A DNA stretch of 64,000 nt from Chitinophaga sp. YR627 (GCF_900114995.1 NZ_FOUX01000007.1:372001-436000); one strand, 5' to 3'. Shown: positions 9,265 through 18,608, counted from the first letter of the stretch. The notes: generated from the sequence alone by a model not told the origin. Numbers and translations are program-made.

Positions 9265-10794
9265 TCACTTATCCCACCAGATTCTTGTACTTAACTTATC
9301 AGGTCCCTGCCTTGAAATGGCCGCATTTACATTTTCACTATTTACGCTTAGTTCAGATGTTGGATAGGTCAGTCGCCTGATGAAGGTACCATTAGGTACG
9401 TCAGGATTCCCAGGTTGTCCATAGGGATTAGGCGAAAGTTCGGGGAAGCCACTTCTTCTGAAATTAGCAAACGCTTCTGGTCCATTCAGAAAGGAGGCAA
9501 TCCAATATTGCGTATTGATCTGCTCCAATTCATTACCGGCTGTAAGCGGATGGGCTGCTATATAATTTTCACGGTCTTCCGCTTTAATAGCTGAATTAAC
9601 GTCATATACTACCATCTGATCCATATGAGCTCTAATGCCGTCAGAGAAGTATTGAGCAGCGGTACCCATGGTGATCCAACCCCGGAAACGCGCTTCTGCC
9701 AGCAATAGGTTGGTCTGCGCTGCCGTTACAAGAAACACGGGTGAAAACGTTTTGAGCAATCTGCGCCTGTCAACCTGACTATAGTCATAAAAACTAGCCA
9801 GACCGTCGGCCGTTGCAGCGGCACCGATGGTGCCATTGTCTTTGCCGATAGGCATACCAATTTGTCTCGCAGGATCGCTCGTACCGGCAGCAGCAGTTTG
9901 TCCTGCTCCGCTGGTGGCGCCTACATATCTGATGGCAATTGCTGATAATCGCGGATCATTCGTGTTTTTTAGCTGGTCCGCAAATGGCTTAGCGAGGTAA
10001 AAATTAGCAGCCTCACCTCCGTTAAGTGTATTGCCAATAGGTTGGGTATAATTGGCATCATGTCTTATATATGCGTTGTCTGCATTATCAGTGATCACGC
10101 CGCCTGCTATGGCGGACTGCACGGTGCTTTGCGCTTTCGCCGCATCTACTTTACTCAACCGCATACCGGCACGCAATAGCAGAGAGTAAGCGAATTTTTT
10201 CCACCTGGTTATATTGCCAGCATATAATATGTCGCCGGTTTCGATAACAGCAGTAGTATTGAGTGCTGCCGCGGCCTCTGTGAGTTCCTGTATAAGCAAT
10301 GGATAAATGTCCTGCTGGCGGTCATATACGGGGAATAGTACGCCCGTACTAAAACCGGCACCAGCTTCCAGATAAGGAATGTCTCCATATTCGTCGGTAA
10401 GTATCATAAAAACATATGTCTGGTAAATGCGGGCCATATTGTACATGTTACTACGATTGGCAAGGTCCTTTGACCGGACAAGTGCATCATATGTATTTTT
10501 TATCACGCTTTGATAGTAAGCGGTCCACAGTGGCTGGGTAGTTACATCGCGACTGTCCTGGTTGAAATTTGCGCCGGCGAGTACGCCACCATTAGGAGAT
10601 ACCATCTGCTGTACGACTCCGACATCGAATACCAGGGATTTTACAGGGAAGGACGTGTTGATGATAGCCTGGTTCAGCAACAGGATCGGATCAAGCGAGG
10701 TAGAATTGGTTTCGTTGACGTTCAGATCGCTTAAGCCTTTATCACAGGCAACAAAGAAAAATGATATGATGATTGGAAAAAAAATCTTTTTCAT
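9265..10794 (-). CDS. SusD/RagB family nutrient-binding outer membrane lipoprotein (SusD-like_2 type)
   Basis: A 509-residue lipoprotein (MKKIFFPIIISFFFVAC, lipobox cysteine near residue 17) followed by DKGLSDLNVNETNSTSLDP, the entry typical of the SusD_like_2 subgroup that pairs with SusC proteins without an STN domain. The body has TPR-like helices (LTDEYGDIPYLEAG, KFAYSLLLRAGMRLS) and the C-terminal NTQYWIASFLNGPEAFANFRRSGFPEL segment. It is the surface lid for the SusC encoded 11 bp upstream. Its stop lies 3 bp from the dehydratase start, placing nutrient capture and catabolism in one mRNA. Confidence 0.92.
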   Translation of the reverse strand: MKKIFFPIIISFFFVACDKGLSDLNVNETNSTSLDPILLLNQAIINTSFPVKSLVFDVGVVQQMVSPNGGVLAGANFNQDSRDVTTQPLWTAYYQSVIKNTYDALVRSKDLANRSNMYNMARIYQTYVFMILTDEYGDIPYLEAGAGFSTGVLFPVYDRQQDIYPLLIQELTEAAAALNTTAVIETGDILYAGNITRWKKFAYSLLLRAGMRLSKVDAAKAQSTVQSAIAGGVITDNADNAYIRHDANYTQPIGNTLNGGEAANFYLAKPFADQLKNTNDPRLSAIAIRYVGATSGAGQTAAAGTSDPARQIGMPIGKDNGTIGAAATADGLASFYDYSQVDRRRLLKTFSPVFLVTAAQTNLLLAEARFRGWITMGTAAQYFSDGIRAHMDQMVVYDVNSAIKAEDRENYIAAHPLTAGNELEQINTQYWIASFLNGPEAFANFRRSGFPELSPNPYGQPGNPDVPNGTFIRRLTYPTSELSVNSENVNAAISRQGPDKLSTRIWWDK

Positions 10795-10805
10795 AATGGA
10801 GGCTG

Positions 10806-13800
10806 TTAAAATTTAATGTTCAAATTCAATCCAAGACTACGGGTTGTGGGTAGTCCGGGTGATTCCAGCCCGATCTGATTATCGGAGCCAAAGCCAAACG
10901 TTTCAGGGTCAATGTTATCAACCCATTTCTTTAAGAGTAGTACATTATTGCCAACGAGATCCAGCTTCATACTTTTTACAGGCCATCCTGCCGGGAGATG
11001 CCTGGTGAAATCATAACCTAGTGAGATCTGCCGTAGCTTCCAGTAACCGCCATTATATACAACAGCAGCAATGATCTGTTGTGAGCGAAGATGTTCCCAG
11101 TAGGTCTGTGCTGCCGCTACAGCATTATTGGGATTACCACTGGCATCTACACCTACGCCCTTCACACCGCCTTCACGTCCTTCCAGCGTTTTTTTGTGTA
11201 GTCCATGTCTTATTGCATTGAAGTTGGTGCCTGACAGTAATTTATTACCCAGTTTATAATCGATAAAGACGCTTAGTCTGAATCCTTTATAGTTGACTGT
11301 GTTTAAGAAGCCGCCGACCCATTTGGGCAATGCGCTGCCAAATAAAAGGAAGTCGGACGTACGTTGGGGTAAGCCATTTGACTGGAATATTTGTTGTCCC
11401 TTATCATTATACGCATAACCATAGCCAGCAATCTGGCCTATTTCTTGACCTACCACGTGCCTTGTTTCTCCGTTGAAGACGTGTGTACCGGTAGTGATAC
11501 GTTCGCCTGGTTTATCCGTGATGATACTTAGTACTTTTGTGATATTATAGGAGGTATTTGCAGTAAATTCCCAGTTCCAGTTAAGACTTCTTACCGGTAC
11601 CAGGTTTAGTACGGCTTCAAAACCATGATTACGACTTTTACCACTGTTGATTGGTCTGTTAAGATATCCCGACGCATCTGAGATCTGTACCAGTACTATC
11701 TGGTCACTTGTGATTTTGCGGTACGCTGCCAGATCGATATTAACACGGCTATCGAATAGCCTCATTTCCAGGCCGGCTTCGACTTCAGCTACTCTGCTAG
11801 GTTTTAGATTTGCGTTTGGTAATGTAGTGCCGGTAACGTTATTACTGATGTTGCTGGTGCCAACGGGCACTGCCTGTCCGTTGGGGTTGCTGATGAAATT
11901 AGCATTGGGTGTATAGAACAGCTGATTAGAATATGGCGCAACATCTCCATCGCTGCCTACTTCGGCATATCCTAACCGCAGTTTACCAAAATTCAGCCAA
12001 CTGACATGAGGCAGATGTTCTGAAAAAATATAACTACCGGATACAGATGGATACAAAATACTCCGGTTTTCTGGCGACAGGGTGGAGAACCAATCATTTC
12101 GTAAGGTACCGGTGAGGTATAAAGTCTGCTTGAAATTTATTTCAGCGGAACTGTACAATGAGTTTACCCCCTGTTCTATAAGCGTATAAACCGGGTCTTT
12201 GGAACGTCCGTTTTGTACAGTATATATACCTCTGGTGATGAAGTCTGTTACTACAACATTGTTGGCGTCAGTCCGCTTACGCATACGGTTACCGCCAGCA
12301 TTTATGTTTACTTCTATCTCACCGAATTTTTTATTCGCATTTATCAGGAAGTCAAGGTTAGTTTCCCGGAATCGCCGCGATTCCTGGGTATACAGGCCAT
12401 TTACAAATCCTGGCGGTGCGGCTGCCCGGGAAGCCTGACCGGTTGGGAAGTTATTTACGTCTTCGTCCCTGGACCAGTAGTCCTGTCCAAACCGACCTTG
12501 TACGCTGAGCCATGGCCGGAGGTTGTATTTTAGGGTGACGTTACCGAAGATACGGTCCCGCTTAATGTTATGGAATTGTTCTGCCATTACCCAATAGGGG
12601 TTGGTGCGGTTAGTAAACCTTGACCAATTGTATTCATTGCCGGCTGAATTGTATTTATTTTCATCCAGCACATGCAGCGGCATGGAGGTAGACATGGCCA
12701 TCAGCGTAGTAGGAATTGAATTGTCCTGATTAGCTATATTGGGTGGGTTTTTATTGATTTCCCGGGAATAATTTATGTTACCGGATATCAAAAATTGCGC
12801 TGAAAGATTATAACTAAACCCAAGGTTCATCGATTTGCGATTAAAGGTGTTGTTGGGCATGATCCCCCTGTTTTGGGTATTATTGAGCGATAACCGGAAG
12901 CCACCTTTATCATTACTACTTTCAAAGGCAACTGTATTAGCAATATTCTGACCATGACGATAAAATTCTTTTATGCGGCTAGGTTGTGGTTCATAGGGAA
13001 CTGTTAAGTTATCGAAAAGGATTTGCGTCATTCCCGGAGCAAATTTTTCCCCAAACGACCATTGCCCGGAGGTCGGATTTGGTGATGTGGGCCGGACGCC
13101 ATTTTCACCCTGTCCGTATTCTTTTTGATAGTCAGTAAAATCGAGTGGAGTATCGTTGGTATAGTTCAGATTATAAGTAACGCCGATACCTCTTGTATTC
13201 CCTTTTGTTCTTGTCGTGATCATGATTACGCCGTCTTTGGCGCGGGAGCCATACAGCGCGGATGCAGGTGCGCCTTTCAATATAGTCATGTTTTCAATAT
13301 CATCAGGATTAATACTTGACAATCCGTCGCCGCCATCTGAAAACACACCCCCACCTTTTACGCCAGTGATATTATCGTTGAAATTGGTATTGTCGACCGG
13401 AACTCCATTAATGACTATTAATGGATTGTTCTGTCCTGAAATAGACGACTGGCCCCGGATGCGGATCTTGGAAGTACCGCCCGGACCTGTGCCAAGCGAA
13501 GAGATATTTACTCCGGCTACCTTACCCTGCAAGGCATTCATCACATTACTACTACGGTTTACGCTTATTTCTTCCGGCTTAACACTGGTGGCGGCATATC
13601 CCAGGCTACGCGCCTGTTTTTTAATGCCAAGCGCCGTTACAATCACCTCACCCAGGTTTTGGTTGTCAATGGACATGGCTACATTTATTACCCTGCGTTC
13701 CGTTACCTTTACTTCTGTTGTTTTAAAACCTACAGAAGTAAAAACCAGCGTGGCGTTGTTGGCTGCAGCAATACTGTATCTGCCCGTGCTATCGGAAGTG

Positions 13801-13976
13801 GTGCCGATGGAGCTTCCTTTTACTACTACAGAAACCCCGGGCAATTTTATGCCTTTCTCGTCAGCAATCGTTCCGGTCACAGTTTGTGCATAGGTGTAGG
13901 AGACAATCAGATTTAAAATAAGAAGCAGCCACGGCCCGGCAAGACGGGGGGCACTGCCGTAGAAGTACTTTTTCAT
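10806..13976 (-). CDS. SusC/RagA TonB-linked outer membrane transporter
   Basis: A 1056-residue protein: signal peptide (residues 1-30, ending TYAQ), carboxypeptidase-D-like domain (about 32-110, VTGTIADEKGIKLPGVSVVVKG), linker GEVIVTALGIKKQ, plug domain (about 130-250, with LQGKVAGV, IRIRGQSS, VINGVPVDN, ILKGAPASALYGSRAKDGVIMITT) and a barrel ending in NLNIKF. There is no STN domain, so control is unlikely to run through FecR/ECF. Instead an AraC-type regulator is encoded divergently 147 bp away. It forms the importer with the downstream SusD and heads the operon susC-susD-IlvD dehydratase. The substrate is presumably a sugar-acid-containing glycan or an aldonate, from context. Confidence 0.95.
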   Translation of the reverse strand: MKKYFYGSAPRLAGPWLLLILNLIVSYTYAQTVTGTIADEKGIKLPGVSVVVKGSSIGTTSDSTGRYSIAAANNATLVFTSVGFKTTEVKVTERRVINVAMSIDNQNLGEVIVTALGIKKQARSLGYAATSVKPEEISVNRSSNVMNALQGKVAGVNISSLGTGPGGTSKIRIRGQSSISGQNNPLIVINGVPVDNTNFNDNITGVKGGGVFSDGGDGLSSINPDDIENMTILKGAPASALYGSRAKDGVIMITTRTKGNTRGIGVTYNLNYTNDTPLDFTDYQKEYGQGENGVRPTSPNPTSGQWSFGEKFAPGMTQILFDNLTVPYEPQPSRIKEFYRHGQNIANTVAFESSNDKGGFRLSLNNTQNRGIMPNNTFNRKSMNLGFSYNLSAQFLISGNINYSREINKNPPNIANQDNSIPTTLMAMSTSMPLHVLDENKYNSAGNEYNWSRFTNRTNPYWVMAEQFHNIKRDRIFGNVTLKYNLRPWLSVQGRFGQDYWSRDEDVNNFPTGQASRAAAPPGFVNGLYTQESRRFRETNLDFLINANKKFGEIEVNINAGGNRMRKRTDANNVVVTDFITRGIYTVQNGRSKDPVYTLIEQGVNSLYSSAEINFKQTLYLTGTLRNDWFSTLSPENRSILYPSVSGSYIFSEHLPHVSWLNFGKLRLGYAEVGSDGDVAPYSNQLFYTPNANFISNPNGQAVPVGTSNISNNVTGTTLPNANLKPSRVAEVEAGLEMRLFDSRVNIDLAAYRKITSDQIVLVQISDASGYLNRPINSGKSRNHGFEAVLNLVPVRSLNWNWEFTANTSYNITKVLSIITDKPGERITTGTHVFNGETRHVVGQEIGQIAGYGYAYNDKGQQIFQSNGLPQRTSDFLLFGSALPKWVGGFLNTVNYKGFRLSVFIDYKLGNKLLSGTNFNAIRHGLHKKTLEGREGGVKGVGVDASGNPNNAVAAAQTYWEHLRSQQIIAAVVYNGGYWKLRQISLGYDFTRHLPAGWPVKSMKLDLVGNNVLLLKKWVDNIDPETFGFGSDNQIGLESPGLPTTRSLGLNLNIKF

Positions 13977-14002
13977 AACGCAAATTGGTGTGGTGAGGAA
14001 TC

Positions 14003-14048
14003 TTTGGAAGTACCAAATTATCCGGTATTACAGATAAAAACTTCCAAA
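14003..14048. promoter_or_regulatory. Inverted repeat in the susC/AraC divergent region
   Basis: TTTGGAAG (14003-14010) and CTTCCAAA (14041-14048) are perfect inverted copies 30 bases apart, enclosing a near-match minus-strand TAnnTTTG box around 14014-14021 for susC. It is a candidate site for regulator binding or looping; no binding protein is proven. Confidence 0.35.
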
Positions 14049-14100
14049 ATAAAACAGCGTTGAATTTTGTACGTATAGGTTGAACAAATTTCCTTACTTT

Positions 14101-14116
14101 ATGTATGCCTATACAT
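14101..14116. promoter_or_regulatory. Palindrome next to the AraC start, candidate operator
   Basis: ATGTAT-gcct-ATACAT is a perfect 6-base inverted repeat ending 8 bases before the AraC ATG. A further pair, CGTATAGGTT (14072-14081) and AACCTATATG (14117-14126), is inverted with one mismatch around it. This fits autoregulation of the AraC gene. Confidence 0.35.
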
Positions 14117-14123
14117 AACCTAT

Positions 14124-15014
14124 ATGAATCAATTTGTGCTACAATACGGTAAATCTGTAGAGCTGTTGTTGTTCCCGCATATTCTGGAGTTAGGCATGAA
14201 GAAGAATGGTTCCATTCAGCCTGATAGCTTTCCGGTAACAACTGCAGAAGGATTACGCATCTACCATATAACAGAAGGCCGTTTTGAATGGCACATTAAC
14301 CAGCAACTGTATGTGTTCTATCCCGGTGATGTAGCGCTGATAATGCCTGGTATTGCATTAGGCGCAGAGAACAACATACTTGCGATTGGCTCCTATATAT
14401 GGATACAAGTGACCGTGCAAAAGCTGGATAACGGTCATATACAACCAGGTGAATGGAGCGCGTTGTCCGACGCTGAAGCCACCGCCATTGGCAAAATATT
14501 ATGTTTGAACAATCTACCTGCATTGAGCCGGTTCAGTGAAGTATGTAATATTATTAAAAGTATTTATACGGAGTTGATCGGGATGGAAGTGGCTTACCAG
14601 ACGCGCATTAATCAGCATATAGATGAATTATTGATACAGGTTGCCCGTAAAGTGACGCGCCAGACGCGTTCCCCACGTGATTTTCCCCAAGCCTTTACGG
14701 ACCTGGAAGTGTTGTTGCGTCAGGACCTTTCACATCAGTGGACAGTTGAAGAAATGGCAGGACTCGTAGGTATGGGCACCACTTTGTTCACGGAAAAGGT
14801 TAAAAGTTACTCGGGTTTTTCGCCAATTAGTTACCTGATCAATATCCGCATTTCAGAAGCGATCAGATTATTGAAGCGGACCGATGTCACTGTGACTGAT
14901 ATCGCACTTGATACCGGCTTTTATTCTTCACAACATTTTTCTACCACTTTTAAGAAGCTGACAGGTTATCGTCCAAGTGAATTTCGAAAAAATCATTTGC
15001 GTAATATAAAATAG
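14124..15014 (+). CDS. AraC-family transcriptional regulator
   Basis: A 296-residue regulator with an N-terminal cupin-like sensing domain (about 1-130: GLRIYHITEGRFEWHINQQ, YPGDVALIMPG) and a C-terminal double helix-turn-helix (about 195-290: WTVEEMAGLVGMGTTLFTEKVKSYSGFSPISYL and VTVTDIALDTGFYSSQHFSTTFKKLTGYRPSEFRK). It is divergent to the susC-susD-dehydratase operon and is followed after 8 bp by the FGGY kinase and then the enolase-type dehydratase, so it leads its own catabolic operon. The likely role is sensing the sugar acid or a breakdown product and activating both divergent operons. Palindromes before its start point to autoregulation. Confidence 0.9.
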   Translation: MNQFVLQYGKSVELLLFPHILELGMKKNGSIQPDSFPVTTAEGLRIYHITEGRFEWHINQQLYVFYPGDVALIMPGIALGAENNILAIGSYIWIQVTVQKLDNGHIQPGEWSALSDAEATAIGKILCLNNLPALSRFSEVCNIIKSIYTELIGMEVAYQTRINQHIDELLIQVARKVTRQTRSPRDFPQAFTDLEVLLRQDLSHQWTVEEMAGLVGMGTTLFTEKVKSYSGFSPISYLINIRISEAIRLLKRTDVTVTDIALDTGFYSSQHFSTTFKKLTGYRPSEFRKNHLRNIK

Positions 15015-15022
15015 TTGTAGAT

Positions 15023-16585
15023 ATGAATTGCATCATAACAGTTGAGTTAGGAACTTATGGAATATGGGTGTTTGTATATGACCTTGATGGCAATGTTATA
15101 GGATCGATGAAAGGGCGCTATCCTACATTTCATGCCCAACCTGACTATAGTGAGCAAGACCCTGAGCAGATATTTATTACAACCTTATATGTGTTGAAAA
15201 ACATTTTAAATGAATATGTACATCCGAGAAAGTATAAGGTTGCCAGTATATGTTTTTGCGGATCTATGCACAGCGTGCTTGCTGTCGATATGAAAGGGAA
15301 TCCATTAGGTCATGCCATTACCTGGGCAGATAACCGCGCAAAACAAGAAGCACAGGAACTGCGTAACTCAACTATGGGAAGAAAGCTGTATGAGGAAACA
15401 GGGACGCCTATACATCCCATGTCTCCGTTGGTGAAAATTGCATGGATCCGGGACCGTGATGAGGAGAGATTCAAGCTGACCAGTAAGTTTCTGTCTATCA
15501 AAAGCTATATCATTCATCAGCTCACCGGGGAGTATATGATTGACTATAGTATTGCATCGGCCACAGGATTGCTGAACATTCATAAGGTGGACTGGGAAGA
15601 TGATGCGTTAGCATATTCCGGTATTACGGCGGAGCAATTAGTGCCAGTAGTTCCTGTATTTGCGGCTGTGGGAAAATTGAAAAAGGCGTATCAACAGTCA
15701 TTAGGCCTACAGCCAGATACAAAAATCCTCATTGGCTCCAGCGATGGTTGTCTGGCTACATTAGGAGATGGCATTATGAAAGGGGAGCAAAAAGCGAGTA
15801 TCACGATTGAAGATAGTGGAGCCGTGCGGGTAATAGGGCCAACCGTATTGAAAGATAAACAAATGCGATTCTTTAATTATTTGCTTACTGATAATTTTTA
15901 TATATCAGGTGGGCCAACCAATAACGGGGGGAATATTTTTGAATGGTTCACCAGGCATTTTGGTGAATTTATCAGTCAGTTTGATATGGAGCAGAGTATG
16001 CAGAAATTGCTGGAGGAAGCGGCTAATGTGTCGCCAGGATCAGACGGACTCTTATTCATGCCCTACCTGTTAGGTGAACGTGCACCGATCTGGAATGCAA
16101 ATGCGCGCGGTGCTTATTTCGGCCTTAATATCAATCATGAGCGTAAACATTTTATCCGTGCTACGATAGAAGGGATTTTATATGAAATCTACAGTATTGG
16201 TAAGGCGCTAGGCGAGCATCGTTCTATTGAAAGCCTTTCGGTCAACGGCAGTTTTGGCACGATTCCTTTTTGTAGCCAGTTAATTGCCGATATATTCAAT
16301 AAACCGGTCCAGGTAAGGCAACAATTTCATAGTGTTAGCTTCGGCGCTTATTTATTGAGTGCTACTGAAATGGGGATATATAAATCACTGGATGATGTTT
16401 CCACGAAACCGGCGGAATTTTCCAATGTTTTTAAACCCAACAGGCAGCATCATGGGATATATGCGGATTACTTCCGCATCTTTGAGAAGTTGACTACTAA
16501 GTTGTCCGACGAATTCGAAGCTATCGGAAATCTGCAGCAGAAGTATGCTCATCCCTCTAAAATACATATAAATGAGAAACCATAA
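15023..16585 (+). CDS. FGGY-family carbohydrate kinase (gluconokinase-like), with altered nucleotide-site motifs
   Basis: A 520-residue protein with both FGGY actin-fold halves. Recognisable landmarks are GSMHSVLAVDMKGNPLGHAITWADNRA (about 90-115), the catalytic aspartate region GSSDGCLATLGDG (about 240), GGPTNNGGNIFEWF (about 300) and LLFMPYLLGERAPIW (about 345). These place it near the gluconokinase group, which phosphorylates gluconate or related acids with ATP. Several usual ATP-site motifs differ: the N-terminal DxGTT-like loop reads VELGTYG, the GTSGAVR loop reads EDSGAVR, and the GGxxxS loop reads NGSFGTIPF. It may be a divergent subfamily or catalytically weak. It lies 8 bp after the AraC gene and overlaps the next gene by 14 bases, so the three are one operon. 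Confidence 0.85.
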   Translation: MNCIITVELGTYGIWVFVYDLDGNVIGSMKGRYPTFHAQPDYSEQDPEQIFITTLYVLKNILNEYVHPRKYKVASICFCGSMHSVLAVDMKGNPLGHAITWADNRAKQEAQELRNSTMGRKLYEETGTPIHPMSPLVKIAWIRDRDEERFKLTSKFLSIKSYIIHQLTGEYMIDYSIASATGLLNIHKVDWEDDALAYSGITAEQLVPVVPVFAAVGKLKKAYQQSLGLQPDTKILIGSSDGCLATLGDGIMKGEQKASITIEDSGAVRVIGPTVLKDKQMRFFNYLLTDNFYISGGPTNNGGNIFEWFTRHFGEFISQFDMEQSMQKLLEEAANVSPGSDGLLFMPYLLGERAPIWNANARGAYFGLNINHERKHFIRATIEGILYEIYSIGKALGEHRSIESLSVNGSFGTIPFCSQLIADIFNKPVQVRQQFHSVSFGAYLLSATEMGIYKSLDDVSTKPAEFSNVFKPNRQHHGIYADYFRIFEKLTTKLSDEFEAIGNLQQKYAHPSKIHINEKP

Positions 16586-17843
16586 TTCAAGAAGATCTTT
16601 TATATCACAAGCCGCAATTGCCGCCACGTTGTCGCCTTTATCTATTTTCGGGCAGGGTTATGAAAGGGCGATTGATCGCATACCTAAAGTATCTTCTCCT
16701 TCCAGTCTTAAGATCACAGCGGTAAAATGTGGTTATATCCGTGGTAGCCTGTTTGTTAAGATCTACACCAATCAGGATATCTGGGGTTGCGGCGAAGCAG
16801 TGGATGCTGTCGCCGGAACTTATTACCTTGTAAAGATCCTTGGGGCGCGGATAGAAGGGCAAAGTCCTTTGAATGTACACCGTTTGTTTGAAGATATCCG
16901 TAAATCGGGCTTCTTCCAGGGGGCTCAGTCGGGTATGTACGTAGCCGTATTATCCGCTATAGAAACGGCATTGTGGGATCTGGCGGGCAAAGCCTTAGGG
17001 TTGCCTGTATACCAATTGCTTGGGGGCAAATTCCGTGATAAAGTGCGGGTTTATTGCGATACGGCATTGTATCAATATAATCTGCCGACCGCCACTGATT
17101 TTGCTGAAGCAGCGCTTGATGCAAAAAAAATGGGATTCAATGCGATCAAATTTGATCTTGATCAGGCAAACGATCCTAATAAATATGACCGATATAACTG
17201 GACGGCTAATGCAGCGGAATTACAACGTATGTATGACCAGCTGGCAGCTGCACGGCAGGCAGTAGGGCCAAACATCGATATTTGCGCAGATATGCACGGA
17301 CGTTATGATGCGGTAACTGCCCATGCCATCGCAAAACGATTGGAGCCCCTGAATCTGATGTGGCTGGAAGAGCCCGTGCCGGCTGAAAATATTGAGGTGT
17401 ATAAACTTATTGCCGATTCTACCACGACCCCTATATGCGTAGGGGAGAATCAATACCTGGCCTATGGTTTCAGGCGAATGCTGGAGATAGGCGCAGTTGA
17501 TATTGTAATGCCGGACCTGCAAAAGTGTGGCGGATTGGGGGAGGGACAGCGGATAGCCAATCTGGCTAACTTGTATTATATTCCTTTTGCACCACACATG
17601 GTAGCGTCGTTTCTGGGCGCTATGGCTTCAGTACATGTTTGTGCCGCAGTGCCTAATTTCATGATCCTAGAGTGGCAGCGTTACTTCCATTCCCAACCAA
17701 TGTTTCGGGAAATTGTATCCTATGATGGTGAATGGGTGAAAAAAGGATATATCACCGTCTCAGAAAAACCAGGTATTGGTGTCGAGATCAATGAGTCGGG
17801 AATGAAGAAGTATGCGGTGCCAGGGATGCCTTTTTTTGAATAG
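16572..17843 (+). CDS. Enolase-superfamily sugar-acid dehydratase (galactonate dehydratase-like) with Tat-like signal
   Basis: A 423-residue mandelate racemase/muconate lactonizing-type enzyme. The first 30 residues contain SRRSFISQAAIAATLSPLSIF, a twin-arginine export signal, so it is probably periplasmic. The N-terminal capping domain follows, then the barrel with metal and acid/base residues in the order expected for galactonate dehydratase: ADMHGR (DxH, about residue 240), WLEEP (about 270), VGENQY (about 295), PDLQKCGGL (about 318), FAPHM (about 342) and LEWQ (about 367). The reaction would be Mg2+-dependent dehydration of an aldonate to a 2-keto-3-deoxy acid. It overlaps the FGGY kinase by 14 bases. 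The operon carries no aldolase, so later steps must be encoded elsewhere. Confidence 0.88.
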   Translation: MRNHNSRRSFISQAAIAATLSPLSIFGQGYERAIDRIPKVSSPSSLKITAVKCGYIRGSLFVKIYTNQDIWGCGEAVDAVAGTYYLVKILGARIEGQSPLNVHRLFEDIRKSGFFQGAQSGMYVAVLSAIETALWDLAGKALGLPVYQLLGGKFRDKVRVYCDTALYQYNLPTATDFAEAALDAKKMGFNAIKFDLDQANDPNKYDRYNWTANAAELQRMYDQLAAARQAVGPNIDICADMHGRYDAVTAHAIAKRLEPLNLMWLEEPVPAENIEVYKLIADSTTTPICVGENQYLAYGFRRMLEIGAVDIVMPDLQKCGGLGEGQRIANLANLYYIPFAPHMVASFLGAMASVHVCAAVPNFMILEWQRYFHSQPMFREIVSYDGEWVKKGYITVSEKPGIGVEINESGMKKYAVPGMPFFE

Positions 17844-17863
17844 TTGTAGCTTCGTAAGCATAC

Positions 17864-18559
17864 TTAAAGATCCTTTCTGATGCTGTTGGCTACGACTTTT
17901 AGCAGATCAGGACTTAATCTTTGTTTAAAATCGGGGTTGATATACTCGAAATGGATTGTACCACTTTTGTCCAGTATAAATACTGACGGCACTGGAAGCA
18001 GTAACTCTGTATCCATACCACCGGTTGTTTTTGGAAGCATATTCCAATATGCTTCGGGCGCTTTGTATGCAATCCCAAATTGTTTGGATAACGAGAGGTC
18101 AGCGTCGGAAAGTAACTTATAATCCAGTTTCTCTTTTGTGGCAGATTGCATAAGTTCTTCCGGGGTGTCAGTACTTATTGCGATCAACTGGTATCCAAGC
18201 TTTTCCAGTTCTGGTGCAGCCTGTTGTAATCCTGAAAGTTGTCTGGAGCAGTAAGGACACCAGCCACCCCGATAGAATATCAGGACGGTCGGTTTTTCTG
18301 ATACCGCTTTATTGAGGTCGAATTTCTTTCCAGATACATCAGTTAATATCGCTTTGGGAATCTTTTCCCCGTTAAGTAAAGGACTGATATCTTCCGGCTT
18401 TTGCGGTGTTGAATAAGGCATCTGGTATGATGCTGTTGTATTTTTCATCGACGAGGACTGCATCGATGTAGTCTGGGCATTAGACATTGTGGTTGTTGTA
18501 GATGCTATAGCTAGTGCTATAGCAATTGATTTGACGCATTCTTTTGTAAAACCTTTCAT
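17864..18559 (-). CDS. Exported AhpC/TSA-type peroxiredoxin-like protein
   Basis: A 231-residue thioredoxin-fold protein with an N-terminal signal peptide (residues 1-29, ending SNAQ). The core has PTVLIFYRGGWCPYCSRQLSGLQ (about 100-120), a WCxxC site typical of AhpC/TSA-like redoxins, followed by LIAISTDTPEELMQSA, LLSDADLSLSKQFG and VFILDKSGTIHFEYINPDFKQRL. It probably reduces peroxides or protein disulfides in the envelope. It is convergent with the enolase-type dehydratase (20 bp between stops). A consensus promoter box (minus strand TATCTTTG, 18609-18616) and a 13-base palindrome at the expected transcript start suggest repressor control. Confidence 0.85.
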   Translation of the reverse strand: MKGFTKECVKSIAIALAIASTTTTMSNAQTTSMQSSSMKNTTASYQMPYSTPQKPEDISPLLNGEKIPKAILTDVSGKKFDLNKAVSEKPTVLIFYRGGWCPYCSRQLSGLQQAAPELEKLGYQLIAISTDTPEELMQSATKEKLDYKLLSDADLSLSKQFGIAYKAPEAYWNMLPKTTGGMDTELLLPVPSVFILDKSGTIHFEYINPDFKQRLSPDLLKVVANSIRKDL

Positions 18560-18588
18560 TTTAAGACATATTTAGTTCGGTAATCTTG

Positions 18589-18601
18589 ACAGAGACTCTG
18601 T
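18589..18601. promoter_or_regulatory. Palindrome upstream of peroxiredoxin gene, candidate operator
   Basis: ACAGAG-A-CTCTGT is a perfect 6-base inverted repeat around one central base. It lies between the predicted -7 box and the ATG, where a repressor would block transcription. Confidence 0.35.
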
Positions 18602-18608
18602 TTTATAC

